A stretch of 64,000 bases of DNA from PGYR01 sp046290495 (lineage in GTDB: Bacteria > Bacteroidota > Ignavibacteria > Kapaibacteriales > UBA2268), in the NCBI GenBank assembly GCA_046290495.1, contig JBKAGT010000005.1, positions 1 through 64,000 on the forward strand. Direction: 5' to 3'. Below are positions 35,068-44,656 of this stretch, in pieces. The notes below the pieces were generated by a model. That model had not been told where the DNA came from, ran no database searches, and was given only the letters and a program-made list of their open reading frames with translations. The stretch's first letter is position 1, and every line of letters starts with the position of its first letter. The translations under genes were made by a program, and so were the position numbers.

Positions 35068-35817
35068 TTAATATATTAATTTAATAGCCATAACTACAAT
35101 AGCTATAAATAATACGATTTTTATATATTTTTCATCTATTTTCAATGATAACTTAGCCGACCACCAAGCTCCTAAACTCGCTCCAATAGACAACACAAGT
35201 CCACTTATCCACTCTACATTGTCAGTGAATATGAATATCATAAGAGAGGGGATAGTATTCAAAAATACAATGAACACTTTGTGCATATTCACCCTCTTGA
35301 TATTCAAATGCAGTGTAGTAGAGAGTATAGCCATGAGCAAAAAGCCAATCCCAACTTGTATAAACCCTGAGTAAAAACCAACCAAAAGCATTGCTATCAC
35401 TGATATTACTGGCAGCTTAGTTACCGTGTCAACATACTCTTTTTTCTTTGATTTCGGTACAAACAAGCTGATAGCAACTCCAACCATAACTACTGCCACT
35501 ATAGTTTGGAATGTAGCATTATCAATCATAGTGGAGTAATACGCACCAATTATTGCCCCTGGCACTGTGAGCAATCCAAGCTTCAAGCTGAGTCTATAGT
35601 TAGAAAAGTTCTCCTTTTTGAACGACCAGCTCGCAGCCATTGTCTGCGTTAGTATTCCTATACGATTTGTACCATTAGCCACCGATGCGTCTAACCCCAT
35701 CAGTATTAGAAATGGAAGAGTCAGGGTAGACCCACCACCAGCAAATACATTGACGAAGCCAGCGAAGTAGCCAAACACGAACAAAAGAATGTAGTCTAAT
35801 AGTTCAAATTCAAACAA
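35068..35817 (-). CDS. TauE/SafE family transporter
   Basis: A 249-residue inner-membrane protein with about eight hydrophobic segments. The family signature GYFAGFVNVFAGGGSTLTLP is at residues 15-34 and its repeat-half counterpart VGFYSGFIQVGIGFLLMAIL is in the second half, as expected of the inverted-repeat TauE/SafE fold. The family exports sulfite, sulfoacetate and other organic anions, and the substrate here cannot be told. The start is a TTG; no ATG is available before the first membrane segment. Confidence 0.88.
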   Translation of the reverse strand: MFEFELLDYILLFVFGYFAGFVNVFAGGGSTLTLPFLILMGLDASVANGTNRIGILTQTMAASWSFKKENFSNYRLSLKLGLLTVPGAIIGAYYSTMIDNATFQTIVAVVMVGVAISLFVPKSKKKEYVDTVTKLPVISVIAMLLVGFYSGFIQVGIGFLLMAILSTTLHLNIKRVNMHKVFIVFLNTIPSLMIFIFTDNVEWISGLVLSIGASLGAWWSAKLSLKIDEKYIKIVLFIAIVVMAIKLIY

Positions 35818-35888
35818 TTAATTCTAACAGTTTTGTAATTTATTAAAGTCTTTTCTTCACAAGATAAAATAAATTGAATACAATTCTT

Positions 35889-35896
35889 TATATTTG
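35889..35896 (+). promoter_or_regulatory. Bacteroidota-type -7 promoter element before cdaA
   Basis: TATATTTG matches TAnnTTTG exactly and lies 8 bases before the ATG of the diadenylate cyclase gene. Transcription would start within a few bases of the ATG, giving a leaderless or nearly leaderless mRNA. No clear -33 element is seen. Confidence 0.5.
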
Positions 35897-35904
35897 TGAT
35901 AACT

Positions 35905-36696
35905 ATGGAACTATTTAGAATAGGATTTTTAAGCGTTACCTTCATTGATCTAATCGATATTGCTCTTGTGGCATTTATCTTTTATTGGATCTATAAGGCG
36001 ATGAAAGATACCGTAGCCGTACAAATCTTGTTTGGCTTAGTTATTCTTATTGGTCTGCAGTTCATCACCGAAGCGATTAACCTTTCATCTATCAACTGGA
36101 TACTAGAAACAATCCAAGATATTTGGATACTGGCATTTATTATCCTATTTCAGCCAGAGCTCAGGAAGATGTTGCTTCTAATCACTCGGACACCTTTCTT
36201 TATGTTCTTTGTAAATAAGAAAGTGTCTGAATCACTCGATATTATTCACGAGGCCGTAGTTGAAATGTCTGAAAAGCACATAGGTGCACTTATAGTTTTA
36301 CCTAGAACTCAAACAGTTAAAATGACAATAGACACAGGTATTCCGCTGCAAGCAACGATTAGTACTGAGTTGCTTTTGTCCATATTTTCAATAAAATCAC
36401 CTCTTCACGATGGTGCTATAGTGGTAGATGGGAATATAATTGCAGCGGCTCGTTGTGTGCTACCACTCTCAGCTGAAACCAAATTCGATGGTAGGAACTT
36501 AGGTACCCGCCACAGAGCTGCACTTGGATTGACTGAGCAAATAGACGCCGTGGTTCTGATAGTTTCAGAAGAGACAGGTTGGATATCAATTGCTGATAGT
36601 GGAAAACTAATAATGAACGTCAAGAAAGGTGAACTAATTAAAATGCTTAAAGCTAAATTGGAAGATGAACAAAACCCAATTAAAAAAGATGCATAA
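35905..36696 (+). CDS. cdaA: Diadenylate cyclase, CdaA type
   Basis: A 263-residue membrane enzyme that makes cyclic di-AMP from two ATP. Three N-terminal membrane helices (to about residue 90) precede the DAC domain. The catalytic Asp-Gly-Ala is in LHDGAIVVDG near 167 and the ATP-binding Arg-His-Arg in LGTRHRAALG near 200. The length and helix arrangement are those of CdaA. No ybbR/cdaR or glmM gene follows; miaA does, with an 8-base overlap. The ATG at 35,905 is preferred to a GTG at 35,896 that overlaps the promoter element. Confidence 0.93.
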   Translation: MELFRIGFLSVTFIDLIDIALVAFIFYWIYKAMKDTVAVQILFGLVILIGLQFITEAINLSSINWILETIQDIWILAFIILFQPELRKMLLLITRTPFFMFFVNKKVSESLDIIHEAVVEMSEKHIGALIVLPRTQTVKMTIDTGIPLQATISTELLLSIFSIKSPLHDGAIVVDGNIIAAARCVLPLSAETKFDGRNLGTRHRAALGLTEQIDAVVLIVSEETGWISIADSGKLIMNVKKGELIKMLKAKLEDEQNPIKKDA

Positions 36697-37609
36697 AGCA
36701 ATTGTTATTACTGGACCAACTGCATCTGGTAAGACTGAATTATCACTTCAATTAGCAAAAGAATTAGACTCTGAGATTATATCAGCTGACTCTAGGCAAG
36801 TTTATAAGATGATGGATATTTGCACTGCTAAGCCAAGTAAAGATGAGATTAGCACCGTCAAACACCACTTAGTTGACTTTCTGAAGCCAGATGAAGACTA
36901 TAGCGCAGGAAAGTTTGCTCGTGATGCAAAAGAGTCCATGGATAGAATAGTAGCAAAAGGTATGATTCCTATCATCTGCGGAGGAACTCTGTTCTATATC
37001 AAGGCACTGTTTGAGGGACTCTTCCAAGAAAAAAGTGAGGGAACTAATCACGATATACGAAATGAGTTAAACACTAAGTTTGAGCAAGAGGGGATAGAGC
37101 CACTTTTAGAGCAGTTGAAGGAAGTAGATAGGGAAATGTACGATTCCATAGAGAAAAGCAATAAGCAAAGGGTCATCAGAGCAGTAGAATACTACCTTAC
37201 TAATGGTGAAAAGCTAAGTGATGCTCAAAAGCGTCAAGACGAACAGTTGGAATACAAACCACACTATTTTGCTATTGATTTTCCTCGTGAGGAACTTTAC
37301 CAAAGGATAAACCAACGCTGCGAGATAATGTGGAAAGCAGGATTGGTTGATGAGTATAAGTATATTATCAATGCTGGCTATAGCAATGATTTGAACTCTA
37401 TGAATACTGTCGGCTACAAAGAGACTAGCAAATACTTAGATGGTGTATGGGACAAAGACAAAGCAATAGAGGAATTTAAAAAGAATACTCGTAGATTTGC
37501 AAAAAGACAACTGACTTGGCTGAGAGGAATGGAAAATTTACATTGGCTTAGTCACAATATGAACACAGAAACTAAAATAAAAGAAATCAAAGAATGTTTA
37601 AATATTTAA
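36689..37609 (+). CDS. miaA: tRNA dimethylallyltransferase
   Basis: A 306-residue enzyme that transfers the dimethylallyl group to A37 of tRNAs reading codons that start with U. The P-loop GPTASGKTEL (residues 8-17), SADSRQVYKMMDI, HHLVDFLKPDEDYSAG, GGTLFYIKALFEG and the late motif RFAKRQLTWLRG are all present. ATG 36,689, overlapping the cdaA stop by 8 bases, gives the normal N-terminus; an ATG at 36,665 would add eight odd residues. It overlaps the start of dacB by 16 bases, so cdaA-miaA-dacB form one operon. Confidence 0.96.
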   Translation: MHKAIVITGPTASGKTELSLQLAKELDSEIISADSRQVYKMMDICTAKPSKDEISTVKHHLVDFLKPDEDYSAGKFARDAKESMDRIVAKGMIPIICGGTLFYIKALFEGLFQEKSEGTNHDIRNELNTKFEQEGIEPLLEQLKEVDREMYDSIEKSNKQRVIRAVEYYLTNGEKLSDAQKRQDEQLEYKPHYFAIDFPREELYQRINQRCEIMWKAGLVDEYKYIINAGYSNDLNSMNTVGYKETSKYLDGVWDKDKAIEEFKKNTRRFAKRQLTWLRGMENLHWLSHNMNTETKIKEIKECLNI

Positions 37610-39192
37610 TTTACATCTTATTATCACTCACATTTTTAACAGCTTACTCCCAAAAGGTAAAGAATAAGTTAGTTATTGAGGAAACATTTTTACCACTTAT
37701 TAGTGCTTCGGATTCAGCACATTCCATTAAAGCACTAGAACGCGATATAGATGGAATACTAAAAAGGCATAACCTAAGAAATACTGACTATGGTATTGTC
37801 ATCTATTCTCTTGATGATAAAAAGTTCCTTTACAAAAAGAATGAAACAATGTCGCTGACACCGGCTTCTACAACCAAGCTAGTAACTAGTTTTGTTACTC
37901 TTAGTCTCTATAAAGACAAATATATAGAAACACCAATCTACATGAATGGTAAGATAAAAGACGGTGTTCTATATGGAGATATTATCATTTATGGGCAAGG
38001 TGATCCACTTCTCACTCAAAGTGACTTTGACTCAGTAGCTATGGTGATTAAGAACAAAGGAATAAGCCAAATAAACGGTAACGTCTACGCAGATATATCT
38101 TATTTTGACTCCAAGACCAGTAGATTCAAATACTCTTATGATGATGATGAGGTCGAGAAATTAGCACCGATAACACCTCTGAGTATTGAAAGAAACAAAG
38201 CACTAGTTACAGTCAGGGGTACTAAAAGAGGTCAGTATCTGGATTGCGATATATACCCAGAATCAGAGACCCTTAAGTATTTAGTATATGGTAAAACAAC
38301 ACACAATGGTGGTATAGAGCTTCCAGAAGAATATAAAGATGAGTTGATAGAGCCAGAGCTAATTCAGAACTATGGAGATGCCTATAACTCTGAATATAGT
38401 AACAATAATATGAGGGTTAGAATCAGTAGTACTCTCAATGATGAAGGTGTACAGATTTTCTCTATCAGAGGTAACTTAAGAAGAGGAAGGACTAGAGCTT
38501 ATAGATATTATCTTAAAAATCCGGCTGTTGCAACAGCTGGGGTGCTAAAATCAAGCTTAAAGAAAGTAGGTGTTGAAGTATTTGGTAGCGAGCAAATCTG
38601 TAATGTTTATAAGCTAAGCTATATAGAAAAAAACAAACTTGCCAGTATTAAAACAAACCTATTCGAAATACTATCAGGTCTGAATAAGAATAGTGATAAT
38701 TACATTGCTGAGAACTTATTCAAAATAATAGGTGCACATAATGAAAAATATAGCGAGAATTACTTTGGTGCTCAGGATCTGACATTTAGAACTTTCGATA
38801 GCTTAAGTATACCATACAATGGATTATATCTTAACGATGGCTCTGGATTATCTAGAAGAAACCTACTTTCACCTCTATCATTGGTAAAGATAATAGAGTA
38901 TATAAGTAACCAAGACTATAGTGAAGAATTTTTTCAAAGCTTGGCTGTTGCTGGTGAGGACGGCACACTAAGAAAGAGAATGAGAAATACTGCTGCCGAA
39001 GATATCTTAATAGGGAAGACGGGTACACTCAGAAATGTAAGTGCATTGTCTGGTATTACTACCTCATTAGATGGTGAAAAGCTAGCCTATGCTTTTATTT
39101 TCAACGGTAACTCTGTTAGTAAATACAAAGACATAGAAAATGATTTGGGTGAATTGATTTCGCAATTCTTCTACTTCAACGAAGAGAGGTAG
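37594..39192 (+). CDS. dacB: D-Ala-D-Ala carboxypeptidase/endopeptidase (PBP4)
   Basis: A 532-residue periplasmic enzyme of peptidase family S13, which trims or cuts peptidoglycan cross-links. A signal peptide (MFKYLIYILLSLTFLTAYSQ) is followed by the active-site motif STTK near residue 91, the long insertion typical of the family, SDN near 366 and KTGTL near 473. All three motifs are intact. It begins inside the end of miaA and the permease gene follows after only 2 bases. Confidence 0.94.
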   Translation: MFKYLIYILLSLTFLTAYSQKVKNKLVIEETFLPLISASDSAHSIKALERDIDGILKRHNLRNTDYGIVIYSLDDKKFLYKKNETMSLTPASTTKLVTSFVTLSLYKDKYIETPIYMNGKIKDGVLYGDIIIYGQGDPLLTQSDFDSVAMVIKNKGISQINGNVYADISYFDSKTSRFKYSYDDDEVEKLAPITPLSIERNKALVTVRGTKRGQYLDCDIYPESETLKYLVYGKTTHNGGIELPEEYKDELIEPELIQNYGDAYNSEYSNNNMRVRISSTLNDEGVQIFSIRGNLRRGRTRAYRYYLKNPAVATAGVLKSSLKKVGVEVFGSEQICNVYKLSYIEKNKLASIKTNLFEILSGLNKNSDNYIAENLFKIIGAHNEKYSENYFGAQDLTFRTFDSLSIPYNGLYLNDGSGLSRRNLLSPLSLVKIIEYISNQDYSEEFFQSLAVAGEDGTLRKRMRNTAAEDILIGKTGTLRNVSALSGITTSLDGEKLAYAFIFNGNSVSKYKDIENDLGELISQFFYFNEER

Positions 39193-39194
39193 TA

Positions 39195-40007
39195 TTGTCT
39201 AAGAAAGTATTATTATATACAATTTTGACAATCATAGCAGTAGGTATGGCATTCCCTATAGTATGGATGCTTCTACTATCTCTCAAAGCAAACCCAGAAA
39301 GTGTGGATTCATTAGCTCAGCTATTAACTAGTAACAACACACTGAGTAATTACACAGATGCACTATCATCTGATTCATTTGATATATATTTTCTTAACTC
39401 CCTGTTTGTAGCTACTATAGTTACAGCGTTTAACTTGGTTTTTTGTACAATAACTGGGTATGCTTTGGCTCGGAAGAAGTTCAGAGGTAATAACCTCATC
39501 TTGTTGAGTATAATAGGTGTTATGATGATACCACCACATGTCATTATGATACCGCTTTATCGAACTATGGTGAATTTTAGCTGGATAAATTCTTATGAGG
39601 CATTAATCATACCTTGGCTTGTCACTCCATTTGGTGTGTTCTTAATCAAGCAATACTTATCCAACATACCCGAAACCATAGAGAAGGCTGCCGTACTCGA
39701 TGGAGCAAATCAATTCCAAATTATTACTAAGATTATATTCCCACTTTCAAAGCCAATATTAATAGTAGTTGGAGTATATGTTTTCCTAATGAATTGGAAT
39801 TCGTTTCTATTTCCTTTTCTATTTACAAATGATTCAGATTTCTGGACTCTCCCAGTGGGCCTAACATTTTATCTAGGAAAGCAATCAATCAGCTGGGGAC
39901 ACCTCATGGCGGGTGCATCTATGTCGGCAGTACCAATTATTATCCTCTTCCTCATTTTTCAAAAGCAGATTATCAAAGGCCTCACAGCCGGTGCTTTGAA
40001 AGAGTAG
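39195..40007 (+). CDS. Sugar-type ABC transporter permease (MalG family)
   Basis: A 270-residue inner-membrane protein with six hydrophobic segments. The EAA loop that contacts the ATPase is visible as EKAAVLDGANQFQIITKIIFPL, and the family end (IFQKQIIKGLTAGALKE) is normal. It matches the second permease of carbohydrate importers. No partner permease, binding protein or ATPase gene lies nearby, so the partners must be elsewhere. It starts at a TTG 2 bases after dacB and is probably read with it. Confidence 0.9.
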   Translation: MSKKVLLYTILTIIAVGMAFPIVWMLLLSLKANPESVDSLAQLLTSNNTLSNYTDALSSDSFDIYFLNSLFVATIVTAFNLVFCTITGYALARKKFRGNNLILLSIIGVMMIPPHVIMIPLYRTMVNFSWINSYEALIIPWLVTPFGVFLIKQYLSNIPETIEKAAVLDGANQFQIITKIIFPLSKPILIVVGVYVFLMNWNSFLFPFLFTNDSDFWTLPVGLTFYLGKQSISWGHLMAGASMSAVPIIILFLIFQKQIIKGLTAGALKE

Positions 40008-40097
40008 TGTAATTTAGTATATCACAATCCACTTTATTAATTGCATAATCGTTCTTAACTTGCAGTTATATTAATTACAAAAAAGAAAGGTGAATCT

Positions 40098-41000
40098 ATG
40101 GGACTTTTAATATTTGGTCTCATCATATTAATTATCGGTTTAACCCTCAACAAAGACGCCGAGCCATTAGGTAAATTTAAGAGCTTAGTCTCTACCATCG
40201 GTATTATTGTCATGGTATTGAGTGTTGTATTCCAATCAGTTAAAGTGATAGATGCCGGTCACATTGGTGTCAAAAAGCTTTTTGGAAAAGTGCAAGACGA
40301 CGTTATTTACGAAGGTCTTAACTTTGTTAATCCATTAGTAGATGTAGTTGTCATGTCAACTCAAACTCAGAACTATACTATGACTTCTACAGCTGGTGAA
40401 GGTGAAAATACTACAGAAGATGCTGTTTCAGTTTTGAGTAAAGACGGACTGCAAGTTATTATTGATTTGACAGTATTATATAAGACAAAAGCTGTAGAAG
40501 CACCAACTATCTTAAAAAAGATTGGTCCAAACTATAAAGACAAGATTATCAGACCTATAGTTAGGTCACAAATTAGAGAAAGTGCTGTGGACTTCGAAGC
40601 TATAGAGCTTTATTCTGATAAGAGAGCGGAGTTTGAGAAAATGGTTAAGGACGCTATTGCAGAGACACTTTTAGCTCGTGGTTTTGAGTTAGAGGATATG
40701 TTAGTAAGGCAAATAGATTTGCCTAATAGCGTTAAGCAAAGTATTGAGAGAAAGATAACTGCAATACAAGAAGACCAAAGAATGGTTTATGTATTAGAGA
40801 AAGAGAAGAAAGAAGCACAAAGAAAAAGAGAAGAAGCAGCTGGTGTGGCAGATGCACAGAAGATTATTAACTCAGGTCTATCAAACAAATTGATCGAATT
40901 TGAGAGAATCAAGGTTATGCAACAACTAGTAAAATCTGACAATTCTAAAGTGATTGTATTGGGAAACGGTGACACTCCAATTATTCTTGACGGAAAGTAA
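40098..41000 (+). CDS. SPFH/prohibitin-family membrane protein
   Basis: A 300-residue protein with two N-terminal hydrophobic segments (residues 3-17 and 30-50), then an SPFH (band 7) domain starting VKVIDAGHIGVKKLFGKVQD, and a charged helical region (EKEKKEAQRKREEAAGVADA) that should form the oligomer-forming coiled coil. The family makes ring- or cage-like assemblies in membranes and often controls membrane proteases. AGAAAGG stands at normal Shine-Dalgarno distance before the ATG. The argD gene follows without a gap. Confidence 0.9.
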   Translation: MGLLIFGLIILIIGLTLNKDAEPLGKFKSLVSTIGIIVMVLSVVFQSVKVIDAGHIGVKKLFGKVQDDVIYEGLNFVNPLVDVVVMSTQTQNYTMTSTAGEGENTTEDAVSVLSKDGLQVIIDLTVLYKTKAVEAPTILKKIGPNYKDKIIRPIVRSQIRESAVDFEAIELYSDKRAEFEKMVKDAIAETLLARGFELEDMLVRQIDLPNSVKQSIERKITAIQEDQRMVYVLEKEKKEAQRKREEAAGVADAQKIINSGLSNKLIEFERIKVMQQLVKSDNSKVIVLGNGDTPIILDGK

Positions 41001-42182
41001 ATGAGCAAAAGTTCGGTATTCGAAAGAGAAAATGAGTCAATATTACAAACTTACGGACGACTCCCTTTAATAGCTGAGAAAGCTGAGGGAGTCCACGTTT
41101 GGGACAATAATGATAATAAATATCTTGATTTACTTGGTGGTATTGCTGTTAATGTATTGGGGCACTCCCACCCAAAGATAATAGAAGCAATAGAATCACA
41201 ATCAAGGAAATATCTTCATATCTCCAATTTCTTTTATCAGGAACAACAAGTGCAACTAGCTGAAAAGCTAAAGGCAATGACTGGCTATGATAAGGTATTC
41301 TATTCAAATTCGGGAGCCGAGTCATCGGAGGGGGCAATTAAAGCAGCCAGAAAGTGGGGAGCAATTCACAACAAATCTGAATTAGTAGCATTCACAGGTG
41401 GCTTCCACGGTAGGACTTATGGTGCTCTCTCTATGATGGAAGGAGATGTCTACAAAAAAGACAAGGGACCATTCATTCCGAACAATACTATTCTCAAATA
41501 TAATGACATTGATGATTTAGAGTCAGGTATTGATGATACCGTAGCTGCAGTTATGATAGAGTTTTTACAAGGCTCAGGTGGATTGACAGTTGCTAATCCA
41601 GATTGGGTAGCTAAGTTAGTTGAGCTGAGAGAAAAGTATAATTTCCTTATCATTGCTGATGAAGTACAATCAGGACTAGGTAGGACAGGGAAATTCTTCA
41701 GTTTTGAACATTTTAACATTGAGCCAGATATAGTAACGATAGCAAAAGGTCTGGGTGGTGGAATACCAATTGGAGCTATTTTGTTCAACAAGAAAACGGC
41801 TCAATTACTTGAAAAAGGTGAACACGGAACTACCTTCGGCGGCAATGCCCTAGCTTGTGCTACAGGAAATGTAGTGCTCGATGAGCTTGAAAATGGCCTT
41901 ATGGATCACATTAATGAAATCAGTAGCTATTTGAAATCTAAATTACTATCTTTAGTTGAAAATTATCCTAATCAAGTTGCTCAGTACAAAGGTCTGGGTC
42001 TTATGTGTGGGTTGGAATTCAAAACGGAAGCAAAGCCAATAGTAAGTAAATTATTAGATCATAAAATCATTACCAATGCTACATCTGGAACAGTTTTAAG
42101 ACTAGTTCCACCTTATGTAATTTCAAAAGAAAATGTAGATGTGTTTATTGAAACATTAGACTCTATTATCTCGGAGTTATAA
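41001..42182 (+). CDS. argD: Acetylornithine aminotransferase
   Basis: A 393-residue class III PLP-dependent aminotransferase. Seen are YLDLLGGIAVNVLGHSHP near the start, SNSGAESSEGAIKAARKW at the cofactor phosphate site, GGFHGRTYGALSM, IADEVQSGLGRTGKFF and the PLP Lys in DIVTIAKGLGGGIPIG. Length and motifs are those of ArgD, which acts in arginine synthesis; the use of succinyl intermediates in place of acetyl ones cannot be excluded. No other arg gene is nearby. Its end overlaps that of the convergent glycosyltransferase gene by 6 bases. Confidence 0.88.
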   Translation: MSKSSVFERENESILQTYGRLPLIAEKAEGVHVWDNNDNKYLDLLGGIAVNVLGHSHPKIIEAIESQSRKYLHISNFFYQEQQVQLAEKLKAMTGYDKVFYSNSGAESSEGAIKAARKWGAIHNKSELVAFTGGFHGRTYGALSMMEGDVYKKDKGPFIPNNTILKYNDIDDLESGIDDTVAAVMIEFLQGSGGLTVANPDWVAKLVELREKYNFLIIADEVQSGLGRTGKFFSFEHFNIEPDIVTIAKGLGGGIPIGAILFNKKTAQLLEKGEHGTTFGGNALACATGNVVLDELENGLMDHINEISSYLKSKLLSLVENYPNQVAQYKGLGLMCGLEFKTEAKPIVSKLLDHKIITNATSGTVLRLVPPYVISKENVDVFIETLDSIISEL

Positions 42183-44468
42183 TTTAGGAATTACCTTATT
42201 CTTAGCTCTAGCTAACCCATTTTCTAATACACTAGCTGGGACATCAACGTCATAAGCAGTAGAAGGAGCGTTTTCGTAGAAACTGCTCTTCAGTTTTATT
42301 GCTTCTTCAAACATTTTCTCGGCTTCTTCGAACTTTCCCAATTGAAGAAGAGAATAAGCCATCAAATTCATAGAATACAAGCTATTAGGAATCAATTCGA
42401 CTGACCTCTTCGCCCATTTATAAGATTCTTCGAATCTTTTCCCATTGCCTGCGAACTGCGCTAAAGTAGAGCATGCACTTGCTTCAATCATACTAGATAA
42501 GTTGCCACATTTTAAAGCGAATTTTATAGTTTCTTCTGCTTCCTTTATTAAGTTCATGTGCCCCAAAGTTTGACCTAGTTGATACCAAGAGTAGCCATTA
42601 GTTGGTTCTTCTTTCACATGCTTCAGAAGCATGCGATAGTTTCTTTTTATTTTACTCTCCATTACTTCTCTTGACTGGTCATATCCAAGATGTTGTATCA
42701 CTACATCTGATTGAAGCAATTCTAAGTTGTTTTCTTTCAATGAAGGGGAAATTTGCTCATGTACTCTCCCCTGAAACTTGACCTTATCTAAACCCAAATT
42801 CCTGAATATTCTTGGGTAGCTACCTCTGTGGATATCTGCTTCACCACCAGTCAGCTTAGCATGTGGAGATTCTATTGTACAAATCAACCCACCTTTATTT
42901 GAGTCTAACTCTGACAAAGACTTCCTGAAGTTTACCACATCTACCGGTGATAGTCGTTCATCTGCATCCAAGTAAAGTATCCATTTACCTGAGCTGTATC
43001 TGAGTGATTCGTTTCTAGCAGCAGCAAAATCATCAATCCAATCAAAGTGATATATCTTAGCCCCATATTCTTTAGCTATGGCGATAGTGTTATCTGTTGA
43101 ACCAGTATCAACTATCACAATTTCATCAACTAAGTTTTTAGCGGATTCCAAACACCCTCTCAGCATTTTCTCTTCGTTCTTTACTATCATCGAAAGTGTT
43201 AAAAGAACACCTTCTGTGGGTTTGTTAGTATACTGCTTTGTAGCTTTTAACTTATTATTTACTACATCTATGTAGCCGTCCAATTCATTTCTATGAGGTG
43301 CTGCCTTTTTAGCTAATCTCAAATTATGAAGTGCATCATTTAGATCACCTTCTTTATTTTGTATATCTGCTAAACCAACTAAGCAATTTATATCGCTTGG
43401 GTTTTCTTTTATTCCAAGTTTGAAATTTGATTTAGCTTCAGCTACATTGCCCAAGACTAATTCTGAGCGACCAATTCGGAAATATATTTGTGAATGGGGG
43501 AGCTTATAATCACCAATTATATTAGCTTTCAAATCATTAGTACTATATGCTTCAAGCATTTTTTTATAGTAACCTATAGCCTTCTTGTGATTTTTATTGT
43601 CATAAGCACACTCACCAAGTATATAATTTGCGAAGCCTTGGTTCTCAACAATTTTGAGTGACTCTTCAGCTCTATTTACAGCTAAGGATTTTTTACCAGT
43701 TTGATAAGCTATCAATCCTCCATAATTTAGTGCCTGAGTCCTAACTGAATCATTCTCATTCGAATGCTGAATGGCTAATTCTATGAACTTTTCAGCATTT
43801 TCCAAATCTTTCAATGCTAGATATGTTCTTGAAAGCTGGAATAATGTATATGCACTATTAGGATTGCTTTCATTTTGTCTGATTAGAAGAGCTAAGTTTC
43901 TCTTCTGCTTCTTATTCATCGAAACAGCATCATAGTTATAGCCTTCATGTATAAACTCTATATCTGAATCAATTAGCTTATAACCAGCTCTTATTATGCT
44001 ATTCGCTACTTGTTCATGGATAATTCCTTCAAATCTGATTTCAGGCTTGTTTCTGAACAACCTAACCATTTTTGAAGTATATTCATCGCGGCCTTCATTC
44101 TTATCATTATATGATACAACTTTCACCATTACACCACCTACGTTTTCGGAGGCTTTACTTAGTGTTGATTTGACTAAATCAGGGTTTACTAGTCTTTCAT
44201 CGCAATCAATCACTAATAAAAATTCTGAAATGGCTTTATCTAGACCAAAGTTTCTTGCAGCTGCAAAATCATCATTCCATTCATAGTTGAAGATTTTATC
44301 AGTGTAGGTAGAAGCAATTTTCTTAGTAGAATCTGTAGACCCAGTATCAACAAATATGATTTCATCAGCTATTGATTTTACCGATTCTAAGCAATCAGCA
44401 ATCATTTTTTCTTCGTTCTTTGCTATTATACAGACTGAGATTGAAATATTATCAGAATTATGTAACAA
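42177..44468 (-). CDS. Tandem family-2 glycosyltransferase with TPR repeats
   Basis: The 763-residue protein has two GT2 domains in one chain. The first starts SVCIIAKNEEKMIADCLESV with VDTGSTDST and DFAAARNFGL; the second, from about residue 415, repeats the pattern (LSMIVKNEEKMLRGCLESA, VDTGSTDNT, DFAAARNESL, LYLDADERL). TPR-like helices lie between them (about 190-395) and after the second (about 650-755). The Asp-x-Asp type site is clear in the second (DADER) and reads DCDER in the first. It likely glycosylates proteins or surface polymers. It starts at a TTG and is cytoplasmic. Confidence 0.88.
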   Translation of the reverse strand: MLHNSDNISISVCIIAKNEEKMIADCLESVKSIADEIIFVDTGSTDSTKKIASTYTDKIFNYEWNDDFAAARNFGLDKAISEFLLVIDCDERLVNPDLVKSTLSKASENVGGVMVKVVSYNDKNEGRDEYTSKMVRLFRNKPEIRFEGIIHEQVANSIIRAGYKLIDSDIEFIHEGYNYDAVSMNKKQKRNLALLIRQNESNPNSAYTLFQLSRTYLALKDLENAEKFIELAIQHSNENDSVRTQALNYGGLIAYQTGKKSLAVNRAEESLKIVENQGFANYILGECAYDNKNHKKAIGYYKKMLEAYSTNDLKANIIGDYKLPHSQIYFRIGRSELVLGNVAEAKSNFKLGIKENPSDINCLVGLADIQNKEGDLNDALHNLRLAKKAAPHRNELDGYIDVVNNKLKATKQYTNKPTEGVLLTLSMIVKNEEKMLRGCLESAKNLVDEIVIVDTGSTDNTIAIAKEYGAKIYHFDWIDDFAAARNESLRYSSGKWILYLDADERLSPVDVVNFRKSLSELDSNKGGLICTIESPHAKLTGGEADIHRGSYPRIFRNLGLDKVKFQGRVHEQISPSLKENNLELLQSDVVIQHLGYDQSREVMESKIKRNYRMLLKHVKEEPTNGYSWYQLGQTLGHMNLIKEAEETIKFALKCGNLSSMIEASACSTLAQFAGNGKRFEESYKWAKRSVELIPNSLYSMNLMAYSLLQLGKFEEAEKMFEEAIKLKSSFYENAPSTAYDVDVPASVLENGLARAKNKVIPKL

Positions 44469-44589
44469 TGTTGTCCTTTCGTTTGTCTTTTAAATGTATG
44501 AAGGATGCCAAAAAGCATAAACTACAATTTTACAAATTAACTATAAAATATAAAATATTCTTAACTTGTAAACTTTATTAAAAAAGTAT

Positions 44590-44605
44590 TTAAGAACATT
44601 CTTAA
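44590..44605. promoter_or_regulatory. Operator-like palindrome in divergent intergenic region
   Basis: TTAAGAACATTCTTAA is a perfect 7+2+7 palindrome, extended imperfectly on both sides. It lies between the divergent glycosyltransferase and BNR-protein genes, 51 bases before the latter. It could be a regulator site; AT-rich DNA makes short palindromes common. Confidence 0.3.
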
Positions 44606-44656
44606 GTATTTTAGACACGAAAAAAGATAAATAACATCCAATAAAAATTTTATATA

